This document shows, in pieces, positions 1 through 9,885 of a stretch of DNA of 64,000 bases. This DNA comes from Bacteroidota bacterium (GTDB taxonomy: Bacteria > Bacteroidota > Bacteroidia > Chitinophagales > LD1): NCBI GenBank assembly GCA_016715625.1, contig JADJZU010000003.1, forward strand, positions 182,352-246,351, given 5' to 3'. The first letter of the stretch is position 1. Each line of letters opens with the position of its first letter. Made by a program: the position numbers and the translations under genes. The notes beneath the pieces were generated by a model. It was not told the DNA's origin. It made no database searches and was given only the letters and a program-made list of their open reading frames with translations.

Positions 1-75
1 ATCAGAAAGCAGGGGAAGAATTTCTTCGGGCTGGCCCTTAAAAAATTGGAGAAACTTATCGAACACAAGTATTAA
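1..75 (+). CDS. C-terminal end of a truncated gene
   Basis: The first 24 codons of the window are open in frame 1 and end at a TAA (73-75). The encoded tail (IRKQGKNFFG...KLIEHKY) is Lys-rich and probably helical. The rest of the gene lies outside the window, so no family can be assigned. It runs in the same direction as the downstream regulator but is separated from it by about 200 bp, so the two need not be co-transcribed. Confidence 0.4.
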   Translation: MRKQGKNFFGLALKKLEKLIEHKY

Positions 76-186
76 ATCGGCAGCTAAGCTATTATTTTAA
101 AAACAACTCTTGCAGACCGGCCTCCTTACCTCTATATGCCCACTTGAATAAGCCGGACCGGATAAATAATCAGGCTATCTGATCCG

Positions 187-218
187 TAGCGAAAAATACC
201 ACTTTAGCGAAAATTCGC
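187..218. promoter_or_regulatory. Candidate operator: repeated TAGCGAAAA motif
   Basis: The motif TAGCGAAAAAT (187-197) recurs as TAGCGAAAATT (205-215), 18 bp apart. The second copy lies within the dyad GCGAAAATTCGC (207-218). This is about 55-85 bp upstream of the XRE regulator start, where an autoregulatory operator could sit. Function is inferred from position and symmetry only. Confidence 0.25.
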
Positions 219-273
219 CTTGTTATGAACGGCTTTATATATTCGCCATTCATACCCATACGCATCGCCATTT

Positions 274-1755
274 ATGGAAACGACCACCGAAGAAAACATC
301 CGAATCATTTTTGGTTTAAAACTGAAGAAACTGCGCACCGACAGGCGCTTATCGCTACAGGAGCTTTCGGATAAAAGTGGCGTGTCGGTGTCTTACATGA
401 ACGAAATTGAGAACGGTAAAAAATATCCGAAGCCCGACAAAATAAACGACCTGGCACAGGCGCTGGGCACCACGTATGAGTCGCTGGTATCGCTCAAGAT
501 AAACCGAAACCTGACCCCGGTGGTGCAGGTGCTCAACTTGAAAATCATCAACGACTTTCTATTCGAAACGTTTGGAGTAGACAAAGGCCTGCTCATGAGC
601 ATGATGGCCAATGCTCCCACCTCACTCTCAGCTTTAATCAACTCGGTATTTGAGATTGCACGTAACTATAATCTGCAAGAGGAACATTTCTATTTCAGTT
701 GCCTGCGCTCCTTTCAGGAAATGAACGAAAACTATTTTCCGGAAATAGAACAAGCCGTAGAGAGTTTCCGCAAAGAAGCAGGACAAAAAATGACCGAGCC
801 CTGGCATTCAAAAACCTATGCGCAGTTGCTGCGAACTAAGTTTAATTACAAAATAGAAGAAACCGATTTTGCCGATTATCCTAAACTCAAAAACTTTCGT
901 TCAGTATACGTGCCTGGCGAAATACCCACCTTGCTTTACAATTCTAAACTAACCGAGCAACAAAAGATTTTTCTGCTCGGGAAAGAAATTGGCTTTGCCA
1001 GTATGAAGATTACCGTACGGCCCGCGACCACTTCGTGGCTCAAGGTAGAATCGTTCGACCATGTGATGAACAACTTCAAAGCCGCCTACTTTGCGCAGGC
1101 ACTGCATATCAACAAAGATTACCTCATCAAAGACATCGAAGAGTTTTTCAGTTTCAAAAAATGGAAGCCGGAGTTTCTGGTACATCTGCTTGATAAATAC
1201 AATGCATCGCCCGAAATGCTCTTTCAGCGCATCTCCAATATTTTGCCCAAGTATTTTGGGATCAACGAACTCTACTTCATTCGCTACAGCAGCAAAGAGC
1301 CCTCCAAGCACCTGAAAGAAATTTCGAAAGAGCTACACATGAGCCGCAACCAGGTAGACCTCGAATACATTATCAGCGAGCAAAACTACAGACGTTGGAT
1401 TACCAAGGCGCTGGTTCGCGCCATGGATCAAAAATGGAACGAAACCGGTGTAAAGAAAACGATGATAGATGCCGTAATCAGCCAAAACGATGCCGGTGAG
1501 GATTACCTCACTATCTCTATCCTGCGGCCCATGCCCGAGTTGAACAATAATGCCAACTCGGTTAGCATTGGCTTCGTTATCACCGATGCCGTAAAAAAGA
1601 AAGTAGCCTTTCTACACGACCCGGCTCTCTCTTTCAGCAAGCTGGGACCCAAGTCGGAGCTAAACTTTGAAACTCCTTATCAGTTGCGCAAAATGCGCGA
1701 AGAGGAAGCCAAGCAAGCCGAATACAATAAGCTGATGCAAGACCTGCAAGCATAA
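274..1755 (+). CDS. XRE-family regulator with degenerate IrrE-like domain
   Basis: The 493-residue protein starts with a clear Cro/C1-type helix-turn-helix (about residues 13-70, LKKLRTDRRLSLQELSDKSG followed by VSVSYMNEIENGKKYP). The long remainder resembles the IrrE/ImmA-plus-ligand-domain architecture of ScfR/RamB-like metabolic regulators. Where active family members have a zinc HExxH, this protein has LLGKEIGF, so no metallopeptidase site is visible. It is likely a DNA-binding sensor without protease activity. The ATG at 274 gives a normal N-terminus for an HTH protein. The ligand and targets are unknown. A hairpin terminator follows at 1796. Confidence 0.8.
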   Translation: METTTEENIRIIFGLKLKKLRTDRRLSLQELSDKSGVSVSYMNEIENGKKYPKPDKINDLAQALGTTYESLVSLKINRNLTPVVQVLNLKIINDFLFETFGVDKGLLMSMMANAPTSLSALINSVFEIARNYNLQEEHFYFSCLRSFQEMNENYFPEIEQAVESFRKEAGQKMTEPWHSKTYAQLLRTKFNYKIEETDFADYPKLKNFRSVYVPGEIPTLLYNSKLTEQQKIFLLGKEIGFASMKITVRPATTSWLKVESFDHVMNNFKAAYFAQALHINKDYLIKDIEEFFSFKKWKPEFLVHLLDKYNASPEMLFQRISNILPKYFGINELYFIRYSSKEPSKHLKEISKELHMSRNQVDLEYIISEQNYRRWITKALVRAMDQKWNETGVKKTMIDAVISQNDAGEDYLTISILRPMPELNNNANSVSIGFVITDAVKKKVAFLHDPALSFSKLGPKSELNFETPYQLRKMREEEAKQAEYNKLMQDLQA

Positions 1756-1795
1756 TCCACACAACCTTTTTCTTTTTTATGCGTAAACGGTAACA

Positions 1796-1821
1796 GGGCA
1801 ACGTGTGTTTGCCCGGTTTTT
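1796..1821 (+). terminator. Rho-independent terminator after the XRE regulator
   Basis: The stem GGGCAA/TTGCCC (1796-1801 and 1809-1814) has a 7-nt loop and is followed by GGTTTTTG. It is placed between the regulator stop and the next start, so the next gene probably has its own promoter or relies on readthrough. Confidence 0.5.
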
Positions 1822-1839
1822 GTCATGTAAATATTGACC

Positions 1840-2439
1840 ATGAAAAAGAATGCTACTCCATTTCTGCTCCTGGGCCTGCTATTGGTCTTTGGTTCCTTTA
1901 AACCCGATGATGAAAACGGCCACTATAAAAACAACGGCTACTTCTTTGCCATCCTCAACGGCACCATGTTCGAAATGCGGGACGATGATAAATACCGGGC
2001 CGAGCTGGTGAACAAAACCGGGTCTATGAACAACAGTAAAGCGGCTCAGCTATCGCGGGTGGCCACTTCGCTTATCTTTTACGGCAACAACTTTACCGAT
2101 GAAAACGGTAAGATATTTACCGAGAATATTGAGTTTGAATACAGCTTTGCCGATGGTGCCCTGGGCGAGCCCAAAGACATGAAGTTTGAAATCAATTACG
2201 ATAAGCACGTCTATTATCACCTGCCCGACCAATCTAAATTCCGAATCACCGGTTTTCAATGGTCCGATGACCACACCTTCTTTTTGATGAATGCCGATTT
2301 TGATTGCAAAATGCGCAGGTGGGGTTTTCCGGCCGAGAGCCAACCCATTGTGCGCGTAAAAGGCCGCATGGTCAATATCAACGTCACTGTGCCCGCCTGG
2401 GTAAAGCTAAAAGACGCTACGCAGGTAGCTGGCAATTAA
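1840..2439 (+). CDS. Exported protein of unknown function
   Basis: A 199-residue protein starts at the ATG at 1840; an upstream in-frame TTG at 1834 is less likely. Residues 1-21 form a signal peptide (MKKN then a Leu-rich core ending LVFGS). There is no lipobox cysteine. The mature part is hydrophilic and rich in aromatic residues and Asp, with alternating polar/apolar strands typical of a small beta-rich periplasmic domain. I do not recognise the family. It ends directly at a strong bidirectional terminator. Confidence 0.65.
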   Translation: MKKNATPFLLLGLLLVFGSFKPDDENGHYKNNGYFFAILNGTMFEMRDDDKYRAELVNKTGSMNNSKAAQLSRVATSLIFYGNNFTDENGKIFTENIEFEYSFADGALGEPKDMKFEINYDKHVYYHLPDQSKFRITGFQWSDDHTFFLMNADFDCKMRRWGFPAESQPIVRVKGRMVNINVTVPAWVKLKDATQVAGN

Positions 2440-2440
2440 A

Positions 2441-2471
2441 AAAAAAAGCTACCCTTCGGTAGCTTTTTTTG
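2441..2471. terminator. Strong bidirectional terminator
   Basis: A-tract, stem AGCTACC/GGTAGCT with a CTTC loop, then seven T (2447-2470). It serves the exported protein on the plus strand. On the minus strand it lies immediately 3' of the tRNA-Ala remnant, where the original tRNA terminator would be expected. Confidence 0.85.
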
Positions 2472-2517
2472 TGGAGGATAACGGATTCGAACCGGTGACC
2501 CCTTGCCTGCCAGGCAA
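2472..2517 (-). pseudogene. tRNA-Ala(GGC) 3'-half remnant, candidate att site
   Basis: These 46 nt match 17917-17962, the 3' half of the intact tRNA-Ala(GGC), at 45 of 46 positions and in the same orientation. The copy covers the anticodon arm, T arm and 3' acceptor strand, then diverges. Its single mismatch (A at 2481) breaks the T-stem pair equivalent to 50-64. It has no D arm or 5' acceptor strand, so it cannot be a functional tRNA. Its placement is what remains of a tRNA after integration of an element at the anticodon loop. Confidence 0.85.
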
Positions 2518-2696
2518 CTAATCTGAAGTCTGGTGGCGAATACTGGACAAGAGCACCCGCATTTGGTAAAAGAATGCTTAGGCCCTTATTTAGCAGGCAC
2601 ATTGCTTAAAGCCGGCATCACTTGTCATTACATAACATATGAGCTTCGGCCCGCAACAAATACCGATAAGTTAAAGAAAGCCGAATTTCTTAGACC
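2518..2696. other. Gene-free spacer
   Basis: Between the tRNA remnant and the terminator at 2697 I see no convincing gene. A plus-strand frame of about 68 codons crosses the region but runs into the terminator hairpin and has no recognisable content. Confidence 0.5.
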
Positions 2697-2738
2697 AAAA
2701 GATACCGCCCCTGCTGTTGGCAGGGGCGGTATCTTTTA
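2697..2738. terminator. Terminator of the giant RCC1 gene
   Basis: A nearly perfect stem of about 17 bp: AAAGATACCGCCCCTGC, loop TGTTG, then its complement, flanked by A4 and T4. It lies 30 bp past the stop of the minus-strand giant gene and could also stop plus-strand transcription. Confidence 0.9.
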
Positions 2739-2768
2739 AAATCCTGTAAAAAGCACTGCAGCAATACG

Positions 2769-3572
2769 CTACTGTCCCACCCTCACCCGAATGGTTTTAG
2801 TGTGCTTGCCGGTGTTCAATTTTATCAGATAGATGCCGGCTGCCCAGTCGGCTACATTCACCATATAGTGTTGTTGCTGAATATCTGCTTGTAGCATCCG
2901 CTTACCCTGCACATCGGTGATCAGCACTTGGGTATTGGTAACGTTATTCAATTCAATAAAGAGTTTGTCTATAGCCGGGTTCGGGAATACACGCACTTGC
3001 CAACTTTCCGGGCCAGTTTCCAGATTGCCCACCGTCATCTTTTCGGTGACCGTGATAGTCTGCGTCAGTGTGCTGCTGCAGCCATCTGCATTGGTTACGG
3101 TTAAGGTAACGGTGTAGGTGCCTTCCTGTGCATAGTTGTGGGTGGCTGTTGCCGTGTTGGCAGTAGTGCCATCGCCAAAGTTCCATACGGTAGTTACTGC
3201 ATTGGCGGTGCTGCTGCTGAAAGTGATGTCTTCATTCACTTCTGCTATCTGTGTGCTGCTGTTGCCCGCTGCTGTAATGCTGCTGCTGCCATTCACCTGC
3301 ACCTGTTTCACCACTACGTAGCCGTTGTTGTCGGTGAGGGTTACCGTGTAAATGCCGGCAGGAACGCTCGCTGTTACTGCATTGCTGTTGTTCAGTGTGC
3401 CACTGCTGATGGTAGCGGTGGTGCTGTTTTGAATTTGGTATTGCCAGCTCGCACTGCCCGGTTGCTCTATCACTATTTGTCCATTGGCGCTGCAGTTCGC
3501 ATCGGCTGCTGTGATTTCTGCCTTAGGCGTAAAGTGCAATACAAAGCGGTTCACGTTCTCGGTCTTCGTCAT
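2769..3572 (-). CDS. Giant RCC1 protein, C-terminal part: PKD and T9SS sorting domain
   Basis: This 267-residue frame is the C-terminus of the giant protein, separated from the main frame by an indel near 3600. The two frames join as YLEDKVTETYQNL...DNNTYTFSMTKTEN. It holds a SprB-like/Ig segment, a PKD domain (VTTVWNFGDGTTANTATATH, about residues 105-175), and a type A T9SS sorting domain at the end (VRVFPNPAIDKLFIEL ... GIYLIKLNTGKHTKTIRVRVG). The sorting domain is removed when type IX cargo is released or anchored at the cell surface. Confidence 0.8.
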   Translation of the reverse strand: MTKTENVNRFVLHFTPKAEITAADANCSANGQIVIEQPGSASWQYQIQNSTTATISSGTLNNSNAVTASVPAGIYTVTLTDNNGYVVVKQVQVNGSSSITAAGNSSTQIAEVNEDITFSSSTANAVTTVWNFGDGTTANTATATHNYAQEGTYTVTLTVTNADGCSSTLTQTITVTEKMTVGNLETGPESWQVRVFPNPAIDKLFIELNNVTNTQVLITDVQGKRMLQADIQQQHYMVNVADWAAGIYLIKLNTGKHTKTIRVRVGQ

Positions 3573-6500
3573 GCTGAACGTGTAAGTGTTGTTGTCGCAG
3601 GTTTTGGTAGGTTTCCGTTACTTTGTCTTCCAGATAAATGTAGCTGGTGGGGTCAAAGCTGCCAATACCATTTACCGTAAAGGTGAAGGTGCCGTTAGCG
3701 CCCGGGATTAAGCCCATGTCTACCGTTGCGGTTTGAGTGATGCCGGTTTTGCTGTTTACCGCATACGGGAAGGCGTTGTCGCCTGTAAATACTGTCGGCT
3801 GGCCCAGGTTGCTTCTTTGTTTTCTTAAGTCAAAGTCGCTGTCGAACTGGTCGGTGCTCTGGGCATTGAAGCCCAGTTGGGTCTTGTCCATATACCCATT
3901 GCCGCTGACTTCTATCTCCAGTGTTTCGGCATTGCTGTTCTGGTAGAATACCGTAGCTCCGCTCAGCACTCGGTTGGCTTTGCTGAAGGTGTAGGCAGGC
4001 GTGCTGCCCGGGGTAGTTACCTGCAGCATGATGCCCTGGAACGGAGCCAGTATCATGCCCGGGGTCAGTGGTTGGTAGCTGCCGCTGTAGGGGCCGCTCG
4101 GCACATAGATAAAGCCCAGTGCGTTGAAGCCCGCTTGGGCGGTGTAGGTGTAGCCGCTCGGGAAGGGGTTGCTGTATAAGTTCCAGCCACCGTCAAAGGT
4201 GTATACGCCACTGCTTTGCAGGGTCGGCAGGTTATAGCCTCCGTTGGTGCCGCTCTGGCTGTAGCTGGCGGCTAAGTTCGGTGCGCCTGTTACATTCAGG
4301 GTGCTGCCTCCGTTTAAGTAGACGCTGTAGCCTTTGGCGGCTTGTGCTGCTGCGGCAGGGCTCTTCACTTCCCATCCGTCTGAGATGCAGTCCAGCGAGG
4401 GCAGGGAGTTGGGTCGGTTTTCGTGCCACTCGAATACGGTGCCGTATGGGCTGTTCGGGTCGGCCAGGGTTTCGTCACAGTTGGCAGAGGGGATATAGAA
4501 GCCCGGGGTGCCGCTGGCGCCCAGTTGGCTGAGCGTAGTGGCTACCGGAACGCCTATCTGGTGTTGGTCGTTGCCTGCTCCGCCTACATAGCGCTGAGCG
4601 GTTACATTACCGGTCAGCGTGCCGGTGTTGCTGCCAAAGTCGTTGATGTTGGCGCAGTGGCCGGGGCCGGTGCTCAGCAAGCGAAGGGTGCCGCCTGTGG
4701 TGTTCAAATTGCCTTGCTGCAGTTCCAGCACGTCATAGACTTCTACCACCGTGCCAGATTGTAATGCGGCTCCAAAGGGGTTGGTTAGATTCAGCTTATC
4801 AAAGCGTGTCTCACCACTGATTTGCTGAGCGGAGCTCCCATTTAGAATTACATTCTGGCCAACAGCTTCCGAGAAACCTGCACTACCTCCACTCCAGTTT
4901 CCGCAAGCTGTCAAAGTTGCTTGAAGTGTTAAAACAGTACCGCTCTGTAGATTAATATTTCCGACACTTACCGGTGAGGTAACAATCGGGTCGTTTGTCA
5001 GATTCGGAATAAGAACGTCCGATGCACAACTATTCGGCACTACATTATTACTCCAGTTGCCTGCTGTATGCCAATCGGTTGTGGTACCTAACCAAGTATT
5101 GATGCCGGCACAAGCTAAATCGACCCCACTGCAATCTTCATCTATCCCATTTCCACAAATTTCTGTAGCGCCCGGATGTATGGCATTGTTGCCATCGTTG
5201 CAATCGCCTGCCACAGCCACATAACCTATCGGAGCACCTGTACAGGAATATTGAGTAACCGAGGAGTTGCCATAACCATCATTGTCCATATCTTGATAGT
5301 ATGCTACGGCTGTAGCGGTGGCATTTACAAAGGCAGCACCGTAATTTGCCAGGCAGGTAACATTAGCCGCATCTCTTACCCGCACCCCATAAACTCCGGA
5401 CAGCAATCCGGTAAAAACAGGGCTTGGTTGATAGCTGCTGCCACTGTTGATGGAATATTCCAAAGCACCGGTGCAGTTTGCACAGGTAGCGCTAATTGTA
5501 ATGCTTCCGTTGGCCACATTGCTGCAAGATGAACTGGATGAATTCACCGAACTGATAGTTACTAAGCAACTTGGGTCGTAGGAACACAAGGTAAACACTC
5601 CTCCCTCCTCGCTGCTGAATCCAAACACGCGCAAATACAACGTTTGACCCGCCAACGAAAGGTTGGATATATTCATAGTATTGGTCAATTGTGCACAAGC
5701 TACCTGAGTCATACTGCCACAAGTGCCGGAGTAAAGAGCAAACTGAGCATTTCCGACAATATTGGTAACATTGATAGTCAACACACCCGATAAAGGCATC
5801 TGTAGGGTAAACCACACATCGCCCCCTGCATAAAAACCACAGGTAGGATTTGGTGCTACCGACACTGCTTGTGATGTAGCATACTGGCTGCTGTAATTTG
5901 CCGGTGTGCAGGCAGTGCCAACCGATAATGGAAGTGCGCTGGCACAGTCATCATTTGGCACTAACGGTGGTTCCCACAAGCACATCTGGAAAGTGCCGCC
6001 ATCTTCATTATTGTAGTTCCAAACACGGAGATAAAGTGTTTGTCCGGATAAAGCTGTGTTTATATACGTTTTGTCCGGGTCAAGTTGTGAGCAAACTAAT
6101 TGCGTGAAAGCACCACAAGTGCCCGAATACAATGCATACTGAGCATTGCACGTGCCATTGATAAACTCCATACGCAAACGGCCCGAAGCCGGCATTTGCA
6201 GAGTAAACCACACATCCCCTCCGTTATAAAATCCGCAAGTAGGATTCGGAGCGATAGATGCGGTTTGAGCTGTAGCAAATGCATTCGTATAAGACGACAT
6301 TACACAGGTTGCTCCCACGGTAACTGCCGTGGCATTAACACAGTTATTATTTGACGGTACTACCGGCTCATAAGCGCATATATTAAATGAACCCGAAGCG
6401 CTGCTGTTATAACGATACACCCGAACATAAAGGGTCTGCCCGGCTAATGTTGCATCACTAATGGTAACAGCCGGATCTAACTGATTGCAAGTGTATTGCG

Positions 6501-9500
6501 TCAAGTTACCGCATCCACCGGTATAAATGGCAAACTGCGCGTTGTAGCCAGATATACCATTCACTTCCACCCGCACATTACCTGATGCAGGCACTAAGAT
6601 TCTAAACCACACATCAGTACCCTGATAGAAACCGCAAGTGGGGTTTGGCGCGCCAGAATTAGTAGCGTTTAGTGTAGAATAAGTAGCCGGAATACAAGAT
6701 GTGTTTACCGTCAGTGCAATAGCCCCCGAACAATCATCATTCACAGGCGGACAAGCTGTTGTATAAGCAGGATTGCCATCATTGCAATCTCCAACCGTAG
6801 TGGCGGTTGTATTATAACCGGCACCCGGGCTGCTGCATTGCGTTACCGGTGAACCGACATAGTAGCCATCATTATCGGCATCTAAATACCACGTCAACTG
6901 CGGAGTGATGGTTACTGCCACTGTATTGCTTCCCGAAGTGGCAGGAGTAGCACACAGTGCACTGGAGGTCATACTCACAGAGACTGCATCCCCATCATTG
7001 AGGCTGTTGCTGCTGAAGGTATTATCAGTAGTAGGAATGCCTTGGTTATTTCCATTCACTTTCCATTGATACATCGGGGATGATCCGCCATAGATTGGAG
7101 TGGCGGTAAAGTTCACCGAAGTTCCTGCACAACTTGTCAGCGGAGCACCTATTAGGGAAACAGATGATGCGATAGAAGCATTATGCGCAAATGGAGCAGA
7201 GGCCGTACCACAAGAATTAGCGACTACTATAGATCCGTTGCAGGCACCTGCCGGAACATTCACAGTAATGCTGGAAACAGATTGTGCCGTAATAGTAGCT
7301 GAGATACCGGCAATAGTGACCGTGTTGCCAGCAGAGCTAAAGCCTGTACCATTTATCACTATGGATGTACCTGGCAGGCTATTTACAGGGGTTACCGATG
7401 TAATCACGGGAACAATACCCAGGTTATAAATAAAGCCGGATGAACTGCTGCCGCAGCTATTGGTAATGACGATAGCGCCTGAACAAATACCGAACGGCAA
7501 GGTAGCCGTAATGCTGGTGACGGTCCAAGTGGAAACGGACATCGCTAAGCCGCCAATGGTTACTGTGCCGCTAGTGCTGAAATTGATACCGTCAATAGTG
7601 ACGCTACTGCCTGGTGTTCCATTCAAAGGCGACACCGAAGTAATAGCAGGAGTGACATTTAATGTATAGTTATAGCCCGAAGAACTGCTACCGCAGCTAT
7701 TAGTGACTACTATGGCTCCGGAACAAATACCCGAAGGTAATGTGGCTGTGATGCTGGTTGCCGTCCAGGCAGTAACCGGCATGGCTAAGCTGCCAATCGT
7801 GACAGTGCCCGATCCGGTAAAGTTGGTGCCCAGTATGGTTACACTACTGCCGGGTGTACTACCGACCGGGGTAACAGAAACAATAGTGGGTATTAAACTC
7901 AAGGTGTAACTCAAGCTGTTAGAACTGCTGCCACAACTATTACTTACCACAATGGCTCCCGAGCAGAGACCTGCCGGCAAAGTAGCGGTAACACTGGTAT
8001 TGTTCCAAGCGGTTACCACCATGGGACTACCTCCAATGGTAACTGTGCCGGATGCTGTAAAGTTGGTACCCGCAATAGTCACACTGCTTCCCGGTGTGCC
8101 GTTGGCCGGAGTGACCGATACGATGGCAGGTATGGTAGTCAAAGGATAGTTGAAAGCGGCTGATGCAAAACCGCAGTTGTTAATAATTTCAAGATTGCCC
8201 CCACATGTTCCTATCGGCAGCGTTGCGGAGATAGAAGTGTTACTCCACAGAGAAGTGGACAACGCCACACCGCCCAAGGTAACGCTGCCCGAAGTGCCAA
8301 AGCCTGTACCATTGATAACAACCGATGCTCCGGGGGTGTTGCTACCCACTACGGAGGTGATAACGGGTGCAGCCAACACCATCAGGTTGGCGCTGTTAGG
8401 GGTGCCCTCCACAGCCGGATCAGAAGCCACTACCCGTATGCGATATGCGGTTCCGTAGGGAGTATTGGAAGGTATGGTAGCCGCAATGGTGCCGGAGGTT
8501 GTAGCTGACAGTGTTCCGATATCTACCGGACTGGAAAAACTACCGGTGCTGCTACTCAGCTGCGCAGTAAATACATTGCCGGCATTAAAAGGTCCGTAGG
8601 TAACGGTGAATGGAACATTCACAGTGGCGCCTGCACAGAAAGGAGACCCTACAATAACATTTGTAGCAATGTTGGGCATCAGGTCGGTGCAGGTCAAATT
8701 ATTTTTGTTTACATAGGTACCATCTCCTATCTGTCCGTTGCCGTTATCGCCTGTGAGGCAAACTACATCGGGGTCGGCCCCGATATAACCACTGGTGCGG
8801 TAAAAGCCACAGATATTTACAGCTGCGGTAGCACCGGTCATCACCACGGGGGTTAATCGGGTGGTGGTGGTGCCATCGCCCAGGGTGCCCTGTCCGTTGT
8901 ATCCGCAGGCACGCAAGGTGCCATCGCTCATGCGCAGCATAGTATGTAAATCGCCTGCGGCTACTTCTACTGCTGTAGATATACCGGTCATCACGACCGG
9001 AGTGCTGCGGTTGATGGTACTGCCATCGCCCAATTGCCCATAGCCATTATAGCCACAGGTGCGCACCGTTCCATCGCTCAACACGGCTGCCGAGTGATTA
9101 AAGCCGGCAGAGATAGAGAGATATGGGCCGGTAATGCCCGTTACAAGAACTGGCGAAACTTTATCGGTTGTAGTTCCATCGCCTAATTGACCATAGGGAT
9201 TATACCCCCATGCCCACAGCGAGTTATCGCCTTTTACTCCCAAAGTGTGATAAGAACCCGCTGATATATCTTTCCATTTACTGAACGAAAAAATGAGTGT
9301 TGGGGTCAATCGGTTGGTGGTGGTGCCATCGCCTAACTGACCATAACCGTTATAGCCCCATACATAGAGCTCTCCGTTGGTAGTGAGCGCAACTGTGTGG
9401 AAGATACCACACTCTACTTTGGCCCAGTTGGTGGCGCTGCCAATCTGCACCGGTGTGGTGCGGGTGGTCGTGCTACCATCACCCAATTGCCCGTAGACGT

Positions 9501-9885
9501 TATAGCCCCATGCCCATAGCGTGCCATCGGTCTTGATAGCCACCGTGTGATAATAGCCTGCACTTACGCTTGCCCAGTTACTGGCATTACCGGATTGAAC
9601 AGCGATATTGGTTGTGGTGGTAGTACCATTACCTAATTGTCCGTAGCCATTGTAGCCCCAGCCCCACAGCGTACCATCGGAGCGCACAAACTGTGTATGT
9701 TGATAACCGTTGGTCAGGCGAATGGGCGATATCGTTAAAGCAACCGGATCAGGCGAAATATCGGTGCAGGTGAATGTATTTTTGTCGGTATAGGTAGAGT
9801 TGCCCAACTGACCGTAGCCATTGAAGCCGCTCATGCACACCACATCCGGGTTGGTGGATTGCAGCACTCCGCTGGTGTAATACAT
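3523..9885 (-). CDS. Giant RCC1 protein, main C-terminal half: eighth propeller, IPT/TIG, MopE-like domains
   Basis: 2,120 open codons. Residues 1-375 are the end of module 7 and the whole of module 8 of the RCC1 propellers. They are followed by five IPT/TIG repeats of about 85 residues (ITSVxPxNxTPGSSVTIxGTNF). Then come an Ig-like domain, three repeats beginning NDDCSxAI/NNNCVNATAV with a conserved TCGFYxGxDVWF, and two Asp-rich DNDGY...GDCNDG segments, the second ending ICGNGIDEDCSG like MopE-type Ca2+/metal-binding domains. A long beta-rich passenger region precedes the sorting domain. The frame ends at an indel near 3600. Confidence 0.8.
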   Translation of the reverse strand: MYYTSGVLQSTNPDVVCMSGFNGYGQLGNSTYTDKNTFTCTDISPDPVALTISPIRLTNGYQHTQFVRSDGTLWGWGYNGYGQLGNGTTTTTNIAVQSGNASNWASVSAGYYHTVAIKTDGTLWAWGYNVYGQLGDGSTTTRTTPVQIGSATNWAKVECGIFHTVALTTNGELYVWGYNGYGQLGDGTTTNRLTPTLIFSFSKWKDISAGSYHTLGVKGDNSLWAWGYNPYGQLGDGTTTDKVSPVLVTGITGPYLSISAGFNHSAAVLSDGTVRTCGYNGYGQLGDGSTINRSTPVVMTGISTAVEVAAGDLHTMLRMSDGTLRACGYNGQGTLGDGTTTTRLTPVVMTGATAAVNICGFYRTSGYIGADPDVVCLTGDNGNGQIGDGTYVNKNNLTCTDLMPNIATNVIVGSPFCAGATVNVPFTVTYGPFNAGNVFTAQLSSSTGSFSSPVDIGTLSATTSGTIAATIPSNTPYGTAYRIRVVASDPAVEGTPNSANLMVLAAPVITSVVGSNTPGASVVINGTGFGTSGSVTLGGVALSTSLWSNTSISATLPIGTCGGNLEIINNCGFASAAFNYPLTTIPAIVSVTPANGTPGSSVTIAGTNFTASGTVTIGGSPMVVTAWNNTSVTATLPAGLCSGAIVVSNSCGSSSNSLSYTLSLIPTIVSVTPVGSTPGSSVTILGTNFTGSGTVTIGSLAMPVTAWTATSITATLPSGICSGAIVVTNSCGSSSSGYNYTLNVTPAITSVSPLNGTPGSSVTIDGINFSTSGTVTIGGLAMSVSTWTVTSITATLPFGICSGAIVITNSCGSSSSGFIYNLGIVPVITSVTPVNSLPGTSIVINGTGFSSAGNTVTIAGISATITAQSVSSITVNVPAGACNGSIVVANSCGTASAPFAHNASIASSVSLIGAPLTSCAGTSVNFTATPIYGGSSPMYQWKVNGNNQGIPTTDNTFSSNSLNDGDAVSVSMTSSALCATPATSGSNTVAVTITPQLTWYLDADNDGYYVGSPVTQCSSPGAGYNTTATTVGDCNDGNPAYTTACPPVNDDCSGAIALTVNTSCIPATYSTLNATNSGAPNPTCGFYQGTDVWFRILVPASGNVRVEVNGISGYNAQFAIYTGGCGNLTQYTCNQLDPAVTISDATLAGQTLYVRVYRYNSSASGSFNICAYEPVVPSNNNCVNATAVTVGATCVMSSYTNAFATAQTASIAPNPTCGFYNGGDVWFTLQMPASGRLRMEFINGTCNAQYALYSGTCGAFTQLVCSQLDPDKTYINTALSGQTLYLRVWNYNNEDGGTFQMCLWEPPLVPNDDCASALPLSVGTACTPANYSSQYATSQAVSVAPNPTCGFYAGGDVWFTLQMPLSGVLTINVTNIVGNAQFALYSGTCGSMTQVACAQLTNTMNISNLSLAGQTLYLRVFGFSSEEGGVFTLCSYDPSCLVTISSVNSSSSSCSNVANGSITISATCANCTGALEYSINSGSSYQPSPVFTGLLSGVYGVRVRDAANVTCLANYGAAFVNATATAVAYYQDMDNDGYGNSSVTQYSCTGAPIGYVAVAGDCNDGNNAIHPGATEICGNGIDEDCSGVDLACAGINTWLGTTTDWHTAGNWSNNVVPNSCASDVLIPNLTNDPIVTSPVSVGNINLQSGTVLTLQATLTACGNWSGGSAGFSEAVGQNVILNGSSAQQISGETRFDKLNLTNPFGAALQSGTVVEVYDVLELQQGNLNTTGGTLRLLSTGPGHCANINDFGSNTGTLTGNVTAQRYVGGAGNDQHQIGVPVATTLSQLGASGTPGFYIPSANCDETLADPNSPYGTVFEWHENRPNSLPSLDCISDGWEVKSPAAAAQAAKGYSVYLNGGSTLNVTGAPNLAASYSQSGTNGGYNLPTLQSSGVYTFDGGWNLYSNPFPSGYTYTAQAGFNALGFIYVPSGPYSGSYQPLTPGMILAPFQGIMLQVTTPGSTPAYTFSKANRVLSGATVFYQNSNAETLEIEVSGNGYMDKTQLGFNAQSTDQFDSDFDLRKQRSNLGQPTVFTGDNAFPYAVNSKTGITQTATVDMGLIPGANGTFTFTVNGIGSFDPTSYIYLEDKVTETYQNLRQQHLHVQHDEDREREPLCIALYA

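Noticed and set aside
2533..2739. 68-codon plus-strand frame
   Set aside because: It runs through the terminator hairpin and has no recognisable content.
3138..8458. Long plus-strand frames opposite the giant gene
   Set aside because: They are antisense shadows of the repetitive minus-strand coding sequence, with no start context or recognisable domains.
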